Of a stretch of DNA of 53,424 nt, positions 18,444 through 25,937 are shown one piece after another. The notes under the pieces are model-generated. The model was not told where the DNA came from. It did not search any database and worked only from the letters and a program-made list of their open reading frames with translations. Position 1 is the first letter of the stretch. Each line of letters opens with the position of its first letter. This stretch comes from Longimicrobiales bacterium (GTDB lineage Bacteria; Gemmatimonadota; Gemmatimonadetes; Longimicrobiales; RSA9): positions 1-53,424 of the forward strand of contig DATHUY010000052.1 in NCBI GenBank assembly GCA_035461765.1, read 5' to 3'. A program made the translations under genes and the position numbers.

Positions 18444-19037
18444 ATGAGGCGTTCATTGTTCGCAGCAGCCGTCGTGGGCGGGCTGCTCGCCCTGCAGGCC
18501 GTGCCTGCGGCCGCGCAGGTCTACATCACGCCGTCAATCGGCGTTTTCATCCCCGCCAGCGACCTCGAGGACCTGGAAGGTCAGGCGGAGCAGACGCGCT
18601 TCGACCGTTCAGGCACGCTCGGCCTGGGCCTGAACATCGAGCTGGGCTGGCTGCGTGGCAGCGTCGCGTACGCCACGGGCGCGACGATCTCCGACGATGG
18701 AGTGAGCGGCGAGGACGAGATCGGCGATGGCTCCGTCCTGGCTGCTGCCGCGGACCTCGTAATCCGGCCGCTGCCGCGGCTGTTCGTGCAGCCGTACCTG
18801 CTCGGCGGACTCGGCCTCAAGCGCCAGGATTTCTCGTACGACGATGAGGGCGTGAGCACCAACCCGCTGCCGTCCGACAAGACGGACCTGGCCGTACACG
18901 CGGGTGTGGGCGCGGACCTGATGTTCGGCCGGTTCGGCATCATGGCCGAGGTCACCGACTACATCACACGCAACGACGACAACTCCTTCGGCCAGCACGA
19001 CGCATTCGCCATGGTCGGCCTGCGGGTACGCATGTAA
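18444..19037 (+). CDS. Small outer-membrane beta-barrel protein
   Basis: Protein of 197 residues with a clear signal peptide (MRRSLFAAAVVGG ... PAAAQ) and alternating hydrophobic strands typical of an 8-stranded barrel, ending in AMVGLRVRM. AAAGGAG lies 8 nt ahead of the ATG, a strong start. The specific role (adhesin, stability barrel or channel) cannot be told. Its stop codon overlaps the left end of a 100-nt hairpin that probably ends transcription. Confidence 0.88.
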   Translation: MRRSLFAAAVVGGLLALQAVPAAAQVYITPSIGVFIPASDLEDLEGQAEQTRFDRSGTLGLGLNIELGWLRGSVAYATGATISDDGVSGEDEIGDGSVLAAAADLVIRPLPRLFVQPYLLGGLGLKRQDFSYDDEGVSTNPLPSDKTDLAVHAGVGADLMFGRFGIMAEVTDYITRNDDNSFGQHDAFAMVGLRVRM

Positions 19038-19136
19038 AACGAAGTCGGGAGCGGGATCGTGTCCGGGATCGGGATCGGGAACAACGTCTGTAACCCGATC
19101 CCGCACTCGAACACGATCCCGCTCCCGACTTCGTTT
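19037..19136. repeat. 100-nt inverted repeat of the GATCGGGA family; probable bidirectional terminator
   Basis: A 26-bp arm (19037-19062, beginning AAACGAAGTCGGGAGC) is repeated perfectly in inverted orientation at 19111-19136. An inner CGGGATCGGG/CCCGATCCCG pairing extends the stem. The left arm starts inside the stop codon of the barrel gene. It lies between two convergent genes, where such a hairpin would stop both transcripts. Each half resembles the single copy at 14109-14147. Confidence 0.85.
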
Positions 19137-19172
19137 ACGGGCAGTTCATCGCGCAGGCGCGACTGCCGGAGT

Positions 19173-20447
19173 CTAGCTGACCACGTACTTCCAGCCGGCG
19201 ACCTCGCCCTCCGCCGTGGTCGTCGCCTCGAACGGCACGCTCATGTCCGCAGCCGGGAGCGTGACGGTAATGTCCTGCTGGCCGACGGCCGCGCCGTCGC
19301 TGTCGAGTAGCGTGAAGCGCAGCGTGACGTTCGAGCCCTCGGTGCCCTTCACGTTCTTGACCACGCCGCGGATCTGGATGTTGCCTTCCGCATCCGGCAG
19401 CGCGGCGACCTCATCGACCAGGACCGTGAGCGCATCGTGCGCCTCGAGCAGCTTGAGCGCCGCCTGGTGACCGGCCTCCTTCTTCGCCTCATCACCGCTG
19501 AAGTCGCCGCCCATGCGGTGCGTGCGTGCCTCCATCAGGTAGAGCACTTCGTTGTTCGGGTCGAATTCGCGCGACTTCTGAGCGGCCGCCTGGATCTTCC
19601 CGTACAGTTCCGTCAGCTGCGCACCGATGCGCGCCGAGTCGGCCGCCGTCGCCGTCGCCAGTGATTCCTCCAGCGGCGTCGTCATGGCCCACAGGGCCTG
19701 GCCGTAGTTGAACCAGTAGTCGCGCGCCTGCGGGTTGGTCTCAGCAGCACGGAGGAAGCGCGCCGCGGCCGAGTCGAACTGCTCCGCCTCGAAGCTCTCG
19801 ATCCCCTGCTGCGCCTGGATCTGGCCGATGTTGGTCTGCGCCATCGAACGGAAGCGCACCCACTCCGCCTGCTGCTCCGGCTCGAGCTGCTCGAACAGCG
19901 GGCCGTGCGTCGCTTCGATCGCCTCGCGGAGCGCCTGCTCGGCCTTCATGTGCTCGCCCGCGTTCGCATAGAGAGCGCCCAGATTCATCAGCGCCTCGGG
20001 ACGCATTGTATAAATGCTCTGTGCGGCCTCGAGCGCGGCGATCGCCTCCGGGTACTGCTGCTGGTCCATCAGCTGGATGCCCTCGTTGAACGCGACCACC
20101 CAGGCCGACTCCCGCTCCGCCATGATCTGGTCGGCGTACTCGGGGTTCAGCTGCTGCGCGCGGATGAATGCCTGGTCGGCCTCCTCGATCTCGCCCAGCG
20201 CGGCCAGTGCGGTACCCGCCAGCAGCCACACCTTCGCGTTCTCCGCATCGGACGTCATCGCCGGCCGCAGATGCTCCATCGCCTGCCGGTACATGTCCGC
20301 CTGTTCCGCGGGCTCCTGCTTGGTCATCGCGAGCCCGATATACTTGCTCGCTTCCCGCGTCTCCTTCGTGTCGCGCTGCGCGAACGCGATCCCGGGCATC
20401 AGCAGGAGCAGGAGGAGGACCAGGTTGATTCTCCCTGTTTGCTTCAT
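19173..20447 (-). CDS. Exported tetratricopeptide-repeat protein with C-terminal FxLYD-like domain
   Basis: Protein of about 424 residues. Signal peptide MKQTGRINLVLLLLLLMPG ends at AFAQ, then TPR repeats cover about residues 25-300 (AKVWLLAGTALAALGEIEEADQ, PEALMNLGALYANAGEHMKA). From about residue 345 there is a beta domain of FxLYD type (IQIRGVVKNVKGTEGSNVTL). GGAGG about 9 nt upstream supports the ATG at 20447. TPRs imply protein binding in the periplasm; the partner is unknown. It is monocistronic and convergent to the beta-barrel gene. Confidence 0.87.
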   Translation of the reverse strand: MKQTGRINLVLLLLLLMPGIAFAQRDTKETREASKYIGLAMTKQEPAEQADMYRQAMEHLRPAMTSDAENAKVWLLAGTALAALGEIEEADQAFIRAQQLNPEYADQIMAERESAWVVAFNEGIQLMDQQQYPEAIAALEAAQSIYTMRPEALMNLGALYANAGEHMKAEQALREAIEATHGPLFEQLEPEQQAEWVRFRSMAQTNIGQIQAQQGIESFEAEQFDSAAARFLRAAETNPQARDYWFNYGQALWAMTTPLEESLATATAADSARIGAQLTELYGKIQAAAQKSREFDPNNEVLYLMEARTHRMGGDFSGDEAKKEAGHQAALKLLEAHDALTVLVDEVAALPDAEGNIQIRGVVKNVKGTEGSNVTLRFTLLDSDGAAVGQQDITVTLPAADMSVPFEATTTAEGEVAGWKYVVS

Positions 20448-20697
20448 CGGTCGAGCCTCCGAGTAAATTGGCGCGATGCGCCCGGTGGACGGCGGTGTGA
20501 GCGTCATTCGTGCGGGCCATATCTTGCACGGCCGCATTTCGTAACCTCTTGCGGGGCACAGGTTCCGGCGGACTCTCAGGAATCGCGGAAGCTAATGTCT
20601 GCGGCGGCCGGCAGCAATGCGGCCACCGGCCGCGGTTTCCGGCCATGGGTGGCTGTCCCGGTGGGCGCTGTCGCACGCCCGGGCCCCGCTGCCGTCC

Positions 20698-22065
20698 TCA
20701 GGCTCCGGCGCCGACGTCGCCGTCCTCCTCAATATCGTCGTCGCTCTCCGGCGTCGCCTGGTGGGTCGCGGCCTGGATCCCGCGCGCGACCTCGGGCAGT
20801 ATGCCCATGCGCGCGTATATGGGGCGGACGATCCCGCGCAGGATCGGCAGCCGGGAGCCGAAGAACAGCGAGGCGCACAGGCTGAGCCCGCCGCCGATCC
20901 CGATCGCGGCCGGCGCACCGACCCGCGCGGCGACCCAGCCGATCAGGAGGCTGCCGAGCGGCGCGGTGCCGGTGAAGGCCATGGTGTACAGGCTCATGAC
21001 CCGGCCGCGCTTGTCGTCGTCGACCAGCGTCTGGAGCACGGTGTTGCTCGACGCCATCTGCGTCATCATGCCGAAGCCCGCGAGCACGAGCAGCGGCAGC
21101 GCGACGGTGAGCGTGCGCGCGAACGAGAACAGCACGAGCGAGGTGCCGAACAGGGTCGCCGAGATGACGATCAGCCGCCCGAGCCCCACGACGGTGCGGC
21201 GCGAGGCGAGGAAAAGCGCGCCGGAGAGTGCACCGAAACCCATCGCCGCCATCAGGATGCCGAGCGTCTGCGGTCCGCCGCCGAGCACGTCCGTCGCAAC
21301 GACAGGCAGCAGGATGCTGAACGGCACCGCGACCAGGCTGACGAACGCCACCAGACCGAGGATCGCACGGATCGGCTGGAAACCGTATGCGTAGCGGAAC
21401 CCCTCCCGCACCCGACGCAGCACAGCGCCGCGGCCGCGATGTCGGGGCCGCGGCTTCAGCCGCATCGCGAACAGTCCCGCCAGCACGAAGATGTAGCTCA
21501 CCCCGTTCAGCAGGATTACCCAGCCCTCGCCTACTGCCGCGATCGCGAAGCCTGCCGCAGCCGGCCCGACCAGCCGCGCCGCGTTGAAGATCGATGAGTT
21601 CAACGCGATGGCGTTCGGCAGGTCCTCCCGGTCCCCGACCATCTCGATCAGGAACGACTGCCGCGCCGGAATGTCGAAGCCGGTTGCCGCGCCCAGCACC
21701 CCCATGAGCACCAGGATCCAGCCGACGGTCACATGGTCCGTGAGGACGAGCGTCCCGAGCACCAGCGCCTGCACCATCATCACCATCTGCGTGATGATCA
21801 CGATCCGGTGCCGGCTGTACCGGTCCGCCAGCTCGCCCGCGAACGGCGCCAGCACGAAGCCGGGCCCCTGCGCCACGAAGCCGACCAGCCCGAGCAGGAA
21901 GGCGGAGCCGGTGAGGCGGTAGACGAGCCAGCCGATCGCCACCTGCTGCATCCACGTGCCGATCAGCGAGAGCGACTGGCCCATGGTGAACAACCGGAAG
22001 TTCCGGTGTCGGAGGGCGCGGAGCGCGAGCGCGAATCGGCTGCGGTTGTCGTCGGGTGGCGGCAT
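20698..22065 (-). CDS. MFS transporter, enterobactin-exporter (EntS)-like
   Basis: Membrane protein of about 455 residues with about 12 hydrophobic segments. FALALRHRNFRLF-type N-terminus, SLIGTWMQQVAIGWLVYRLTG and the loop LADRYSRHRIVI are typical of the EntS/MFS_3 group that exports small molecules such as siderophores or drugs. The C-terminus is an acidic tail (ESDDDIEEDGDVGAGA). The ATG at 22065 begins the first conserved cytoplasmic segment; the upstream extension is rejected. No siderophore biosynthesis genes lie nearby, so the substrate is open. Confidence 0.88.
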   Translation of the reverse strand: MPPPDDNRSRFALALRALRHRNFRLFTMGQSLSLIGTWMQQVAIGWLVYRLTGSAFLLGLVGFVAQGPGFVLAPFAGELADRYSRHRIVIITQMVMMVQALVLGTLVLTDHVTVGWILVLMGVLGAATGFDIPARQSFLIEMVGDREDLPNAIALNSSIFNAARLVGPAAAGFAIAAVGEGWVILLNGVSYIFVLAGLFAMRLKPRPRHRGRGAVLRRVREGFRYAYGFQPIRAILGLVAFVSLVAVPFSILLPVVATDVLGGGPQTLGILMAAMGFGALSGALFLASRRTVVGLGRLIVISATLFGTSLVLFSFARTLTVALPLLVLAGFGMMTQMASSNTVLQTLVDDDKRGRVMSLYTMAFTGTAPLGSLLIGWVAARVGAPAAIGIGGGLSLCASLFFGSRLPILRGIVRPIYARMGILPEVARGIQAATHQATPESDDDIEEDGDVGAGA

Positions 22066-22140
22066 GGCGCGAATGGTACCGGGAAACGGTACGTTTCGAA
22101 ACTCGGGCGGGGCGGGCAAGCGGCATAGCGGAGATAATGG

Positions 22141-22169
22141 TTGACGCGGCAGGAGGTTATGTCTATATA
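22141..22169 (+). promoter_or_regulatory. Probable sigma70-type promoter for the DUF5715-LysM gene
   Basis: TTGACG (22141-22146), a 17-bp spacer and TATATA (22164-22169) form a good housekeeping-type promoter about 150 bp ahead of the start at 22321, in the region shared with the divergent MFS gene. Confidence 0.5.
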
Positions 22170-22320
22170 GGTGAGACCGAGAATGAAGGGGCCGACGGAC
22201 GGCCCTGGCGCGGCGGTTCCCCCCGTCTGCGTTCGAGCAGTTCAATCAGGTGTCGGTGCGACTCCTCCCCGGGTCATGCACTGCCACCGGAATCGTCATT
22301 GCAGACGAAGTCTCTGAGTC

Positions 22321-23268
22321 ATGGAACGAGCTTCAGCAGCCGCGATCGCGGCCGTTCTGGTCCTGTCCGCAGGAAGCGCCGCCGAGGCGCAGACGATGCG
22401 CGGATCGACGACCACCATGCAGCGGCAGAATCGCATCGCACAGCAGCACGACTACACGTTCCTGCGGACGTCCTCACAGGTGCGCCGATTCGTCTCGTCG
22501 GGTTATCTCGAGCATCTGGCCGGCAACTCCGATTATGAGCTCGCGGGCGTGTCGCATCCGTATGCGCGGCCCGCGGTGCGACTGTTCGTGGAGCGGCTGG
22601 CGTCGCAGTACAGATCGGCGTGCGGCGAGAAGCTGGTGGTGACGAGTCTGACGCGCCCCGTCCTCGAGCAGCCGCGCAACGCCTCTGACCTGTCGGTCCA
22701 TCCGGCGGGCATGGCCGTCGATCTGCGTATCAGCCGGAAATCCGCATGCGTCCGCTGGCTGGAGAAGACGCTGCTGTCGCTGGAGAAGCAGGGCGTGCTG
22801 GACGCGACGCGCGAACGCCGTCCACCGCACTATCACGTCGCGCTGTTCCCTGATCCCTATACGCGTTATGTGACGAAGATCGCCGGCCCATCGGCCGTGA
22901 AGGTCGCATCCGCGCAGGCGAAGCAGGCCGGTCCGAAGCCGGCGGCCGCACCCGCGCAGGTGGCGACTGTCGGGGAGGCCGATGACGCGGCGGACCTCCA
23001 GGAGCAGCTGGATGCTGCGCTCGGCGGCGATGAGCCGGGTCCGAAGCGCCTGGTGACGGCGAACGTCGCCGCTGATTCCGACGCGGGGTCCGAGATGGAG
23101 CTGGAGACCTACCGCGTGAACCGTGGCGACTCGCTGTGGTCGATCGCGCGTCGCCACAACACGACGGTCGATACGCTCAAGGACCTGAACAGCCTGAGCG
23201 GCACGCGTATCGTCGCAGGGCAGACCATCACGGTTCCCGCCGTCGCATCCGGCGCCGACGACTCCTGA
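22321..23268 (+). CDS. DUF5715 family protein with C-terminal LysM domain
   Basis: Exported protein of 315 residues. A signal peptide precedes a DUF5715 region (about 50-180), where SVHPAGMAVDLRI is an S-x-H-x2-G-x-A-x-D motif and PPHYHVALFP supplies a second His pair, as in M15-type zinc DD-carboxypeptidase/muralytic folds. After an Ala-rich linker, a LysM domain (about 262-308: YRVNRGDSLWSIARRHNTT) should bind peptidoglycan. The predicted role is a wall-bound amidase or peptidase; the activity of DUF5715 is not established. A promoter lies at 22141-22169 and a strong terminator follows the gene. Confidence 0.87.
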   Translation: MERASAAAIAAVLVLSAGSAAEAQTMRGSTTTMQRQNRIAQQHDYTFLRTSSQVRRFVSSGYLEHLAGNSDYELAGVSHPYARPAVRLFVERLASQYRSACGEKLVVTSLTRPVLEQPRNASDLSVHPAGMAVDLRISRKSACVRWLEKTLLSLEKQGVLDATRERRPPHYHVALFPDPYTRYVTKIAGPSAVKVASAQAKQAGPKPAAAPAQVATVGEADDAADLQEQLDAALGGDEPGPKRLVTANVAADSDAGSEMELETYRVNRGDSLWSIARRHNTTVDTLKDLNSLSGTRIVAGQTITVPAVASGADDS

Positions 23269-23293
23269 CATTCCGAGTCCTGAATGACAGCCT

Positions 23294-23330
23294 GCCGGCG
23301 CGCCTCCTGAGGTGCGCCGGCTTTGTTTTG
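23294..23330 (+). terminator. Intrinsic terminator after the DUF5715-LysM gene
   Basis: A GC-rich stem from GCCGGCGC (23294 onward) pairs with GTGCGCCGGC (ending 23321), then TTTGTTTTG. It is a strong canonical terminator 25 bp after the stop codon. Confidence 0.8.
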
Positions 23331-23395
23331 GAGGCACTCGAATTGCACTTCCGGAGGACGCGATTCAACGAATCCCCGGAATCAGGAGCATTCAT

Positions 23396-23899
23396 ATGTC
23401 GATGGAATCAATGCAGGATCTCTATCTCCACGAGCTCAAGGATCTCTACAGCGCGGAGAAGCAGATTCTCGAGGCGCTGCCGAAGATGGCGGAGAAGGCC
23501 AACCACCAGGAGCTGCGCAAGGCGTTCGAGGAGCACAGGACGATGACGGAGGAGCAGGTCCGCCGCCTCGACACGATCTTCGACGACCTCAAGCAGAACC
23601 CCGGCAACAAGAAGTGCAAGGGCATGGAGGGCCTGATCGAGGAAGGCGAGGAGATCCTGAAGGAGGACGCGGATCCCGACGTCCGCGATGCCGCGCTGAT
23701 CGGCGCCGCGCAGCGGGTCGAGCACTACGAGATCGCCGGCTACGGCACGGCGCGCACGTATGCGCGGCAGCTCGGGTTCAACAACCACGTCGAGCTGCTC
23801 CAGCGCACGCTCGAGGAGGAAGGTCAGACGGACGAGCGCCTGACGAAGCTCGCCGAGAGCCGCATCAACCGGGAAGCCGAGGTCGGTCGCGATCGCTGA
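23396..23899 (+). CDS. YciE/DUF892 family ferritin-like protein
   Basis: Protein of 167 residues, almost all helical: MQDLYLHELKDLYSAEKQI, then EEHRTMTEEQVRRLD, and ALIGAAQRVEHYEIAGYGT. The Glu and His positions in YSAEKQ, EEH, RVEHYE and LEEE form the usual di-iron ferritin-like ligands of the YciE group, a stress-associated cytosolic family. AGGAG lies 8 nt upstream of ATG 23396. A small perfect palindrome GATTCAACGAATC (23362-23374) is just upstream and could be an operator. The gene sits between two strong terminators, so it is a single-gene unit. Confidence 0.9.
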   Translation: MSMESMQDLYLHELKDLYSAEKQILEALPKMAEKANHQELRKAFEEHRTMTEEQVRRLDTIFDDLKQNPGNKKCKGMEGLIEEGEEILKEDADPDVRDAALIGAAQRVEHYEIAGYGTARTYARQLGFNNHVELLQRTLEEEGQTDERLTKLAESRINREAEVGRDR

Positions 23900-23925
23900 G
23901 CGACGCGCGGGCCTGGTCTTGGGAA

Positions 23926-23951
23926 ACGGGCGGCTTCGGCCGCCCGTTTTT
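23926..23951 (+). terminator. Intrinsic terminator with UUCG tetraloop
   Basis: ACGGGCGGC (23926-23934), loop TTCG, GCCGCCCGT (23939-23947), then a T run to 23951. A textbook rho-independent terminator after the YciE-like gene. Confidence 0.9.
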
Positions 23952-24154
23952 CTTGTCACCACCTCCGCGGTCGGGCCTGACGCGGTGGGAACGGATCGCA
24001 CGCGGACGCGCACTCGCACGCGCACGCGGGAACGGCGGCAACTGACCGGGGTGGTTCGCCGCTGTCAGCGAGCGCGGGAGGGGACTTGTCCGGATGAGGG
24101 CGTGCCGTTTTCGTTATGATACCCGGTATCACAGCATCACATGACGAGTCGATA

Positions 24155-25261
24155 ATGCGCAGCTGGCTGATTGTACTTGCAGGGGTTCTCGCGGCATGCG
24201 GATCGGACGGAACGCAGCAGAGCGCAGCGGTGACGGACACGTTGCGCGCAGGCAATGCCCCCGCGGCGGATGCAGCGGCGGCAGATGCCACTGCGCCGGA
24301 TGATTCTGCGCGGGTCAATGACGCCTCCGGCGGAAGCCCAGCGGTCGGAACACGCGCTGCGACACGCACTGATGACGGCCCGCGCACGGACCTGCCGCCG
24401 AACGAGCTCGGGCGTTTTCCCGTCGTCGAATACCACCTGATCGGCGCTGAGGAAGGCCGGTGGACGCGCACGCCGGAGAACTTCCGGCGCGATCTCGAGC
24501 TGCTCTACAGCCGCGGCTATCGCCCCGTGTCGCTGCGCGATGTCGCCGCCAGGAAGATCGATCTGCCGGCCGGGACTTCGCCCGTAGTCTTCACGTTCGA
24601 TGACGCATCGCCCGGTCAGTTCAGCTACATCGAGCAGAACGGCGAGCTGCGCATCGATCCGCGCAGTGCAGTCGGCATTTGGCTCGACTTCGCGAAGGAG
24701 CACGACGGCTGGGAGAACAAGGCCGTGTTCTGCATGCTCTCCGGAGCGGAAGCCGGTCGCGCGTTCTTCGGCAACAAGGACATCGCCGGTCAGAAGACCG
24801 AGTGGCGCCACCGCAAGGTGAAGTTCCTCGCCGAGCAGGGCTTCGAGCTGTGCAACCACACGCTGTGGCACGCGACGCTGTCGAAGTACGACGACGGGAC
24901 GTTCGTACAGGAACAGATCGCGCGGCTCCAGCTCGCTGTCGATTCCGCCGTCCCCGGCTACCGCATCGGATCGTTCGCGCTGCCGCTCGGCGAGTGGCCG
25001 AAGAACACCGAGCTGGCGCGACGCGGCTCCTGGACGGATCCCGCGACCGGCAGGACCACCACGTACGAGCACGACATCGTTCTGCTGGTCGCCGGCGGAC
25101 CCGCACGCAGTCCGCACGATCCGGAATTCGACGGCATGCACGTGCGCCGAGTGCAGGTGTTCGGCAATGAGCTGGTGAATACGCTCGATCGGCTGGACCG
25201 CGAGAAGAACCGGTACGTGAGCGACGGCAACCCGAGCGTCGTGGCGAAGCCGGCGAACTGA
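24155..25261 (+). CDS. Polysaccharide deacetylase (CE4) family lipoprotein
   Basis: Lipoprotein of about 368 residues: signal MRSWLIVLAGVLAAC, lipidated Cys at residue 15, then a long Ala/Asp-rich linker to about residue 85. The NodB-type fold follows, with motif 1 FTFDDAS (Asp pair; most relatives have TFDDG) and motif 2 CNHTLWHA (H-x3-H zinc site), about 95 residues later. The order and spacing fit a zinc-dependent deacetylase of wall or extracellular polysaccharide, acting outside the inner membrane. Start chosen at the signal-peptide ATG. A repeat-rich non-coding stretch of 676 bp follows. Confidence 0.85.
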   Translation: MRSWLIVLAGVLAACGSDGTQQSAAVTDTLRAGNAPAADAAAADATAPDDSARVNDASGGSPAVGTRAATRTDDGPRTDLPPNELGRFPVVEYHLIGAEEGRWTRTPENFRRDLELLYSRGYRPVSLRDVAARKIDLPAGTSPVVFTFDDASPGQFSYIEQNGELRIDPRSAVGIWLDFAKEHDGWENKAVFCMLSGAEAGRAFFGNKDIAGQKTEWRHRKVKFLAEQGFELCNHTLWHATLSKYDDGTFVQEQIARLQLAVDSAVPGYRIGSFALPLGEWPKNTELARRGSWTDPATGRTTTYEHDIVLLVAGGPARSPHDPEFDGMHVRRVQVFGNELVNTLDRLDREKNRYVSDGNPSVVAKPAN

Positions 25262-25263
25262 GA

Positions 25264-25533
25264 GCGCTCTGCGGGGGGTCGCTGAGCGACGCGTGCGCTG
25301 TGCGAGGGGTCGCTGATCGTCAGAGCGCCGCGCTGTGCGAGGGGTGGCGAGTCGTCGCGCGCGCTGTGCGAGGGGGCGCGAATCGTCTGAGCGCCGCGCT
25401 GTGTGAGGGGGTCGCTCATCGTCTGAGCGCCGCGCTGTGCGAGGGTCGCTGATCGTCTGGGCGCCGCGGTCTGCGAGGGTCGCTGATCGTCTGGGCGCCG
25501 CGGTCTGCGAGGGGTCGCCAATCTTCCATTCCG
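25264..25533 (+). repeat. Degenerate tandem array, eight units of 31-36 bp
   Basis: Units begin at about 25264, 25295, 25330, 25361, 25396, 25432, 25466 and 25500, with a core like GCGCTGTGCGAGGGGTCGCT followed by GATCGTCTGAGCGCC. Lengths are 31, 35, 31, 35, 36, 34 and 34 bp, with the last unit diverging. The sequence between cores is also repeated, so these are not CRISPR spacers. It lies right after the CE4 gene stop. Confidence 0.85.
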
Positions 25534-25688
25534 CGGCCTCGATTTCTGCGAATGGAGGATTGAGCGCGCGTGGCGCGCTCAACTTACCATTAAGGGAGCC
25601 GCTGGCGCGGCCGATGGAGGATTGAGTGTCCGATGCGCGGCGAATCGTCCACTGAGGCGATGCGCACGCACCCAATGGAGGATTGGAA
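25519..25688 (+). repeat. Three evenly spaced ATGGAGGATTG repeats with an inverted partner
   Basis: ATGGAGGATTG occurs near 25552, 25613 and 25675, about 61-62 bp apart. An inverted partner CAATCTTCCATTC (25519-25531) faces GAATGGAGGATTG (25550-25562), 12 of 13 positions. The first two copies read ATG GAG GAT TGA; they look like repeat cores, not gene starts. Confidence 0.6.
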
Positions 25689-25705
25689 GCGCTTGGGGCG
25701 CCCGG

Positions 25706-25830
25706 CCGCCGCCTGCGCGCCCCGCCGCCGCCTGCGCGCCCCGCCGCCGCCTCCGCCCCGCCGCCGTCTCCGCCCCCGCTGCCGTCTCCGCCCCCGCTGC
25801 CGCCTCCGCCCACTGCCGCCCCGCTGCCCC
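25706..25830. repeat. C-rich direct-repeat tract (G-rich on the minus strand)
   Basis: Six to seven imperfect copies of a 17-19 bp unit (GCCGCCTGCGCGCCCCGCC, later GCCGTCTCCGCCCCCGCT). The plus strand is strongly C-rich and G-poor in its second half, so the minus strand has many runs of 3-5 G and could form G-quadruplexes. It lies 108 bp ahead of the NDH-2-like gene. Confidence 0.75.
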
Positions 25831-25937
25831 AGCCGCTCTGCGAGCTCCGGCCGCAACGCCCACGTCCACCAGATTCCTGCATTTCCGGGGCGTCGGGGGT
25901 AGTATGCGGAGATGACGTTCAAGCGGGGAGGGGAGCG

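Noticed and set aside
25264-25533. Possible CRISPR array
   Set aside because: Units of 31-36 bp are repeated along their whole length; no unique spacers, no constant repeat and no cas genes nearby.
24137-25882. Minus-strand frame spanning the CE4 gene and the repeat patch (581 codons)
   Set aside because: It reads the tandem array as repeats of Ser/Asp/Arg and the C-rich tract as poly-Gly; no credible protein features.
25683-25937. N-terminal Pro/Arg-rich extension of the NDH-2-like protein
   Set aside because: It is translation of the C-rich repeat tract; the strong GGGGAGGGG site sits before the ATG at 25938, which begins the FAD-binding motif.
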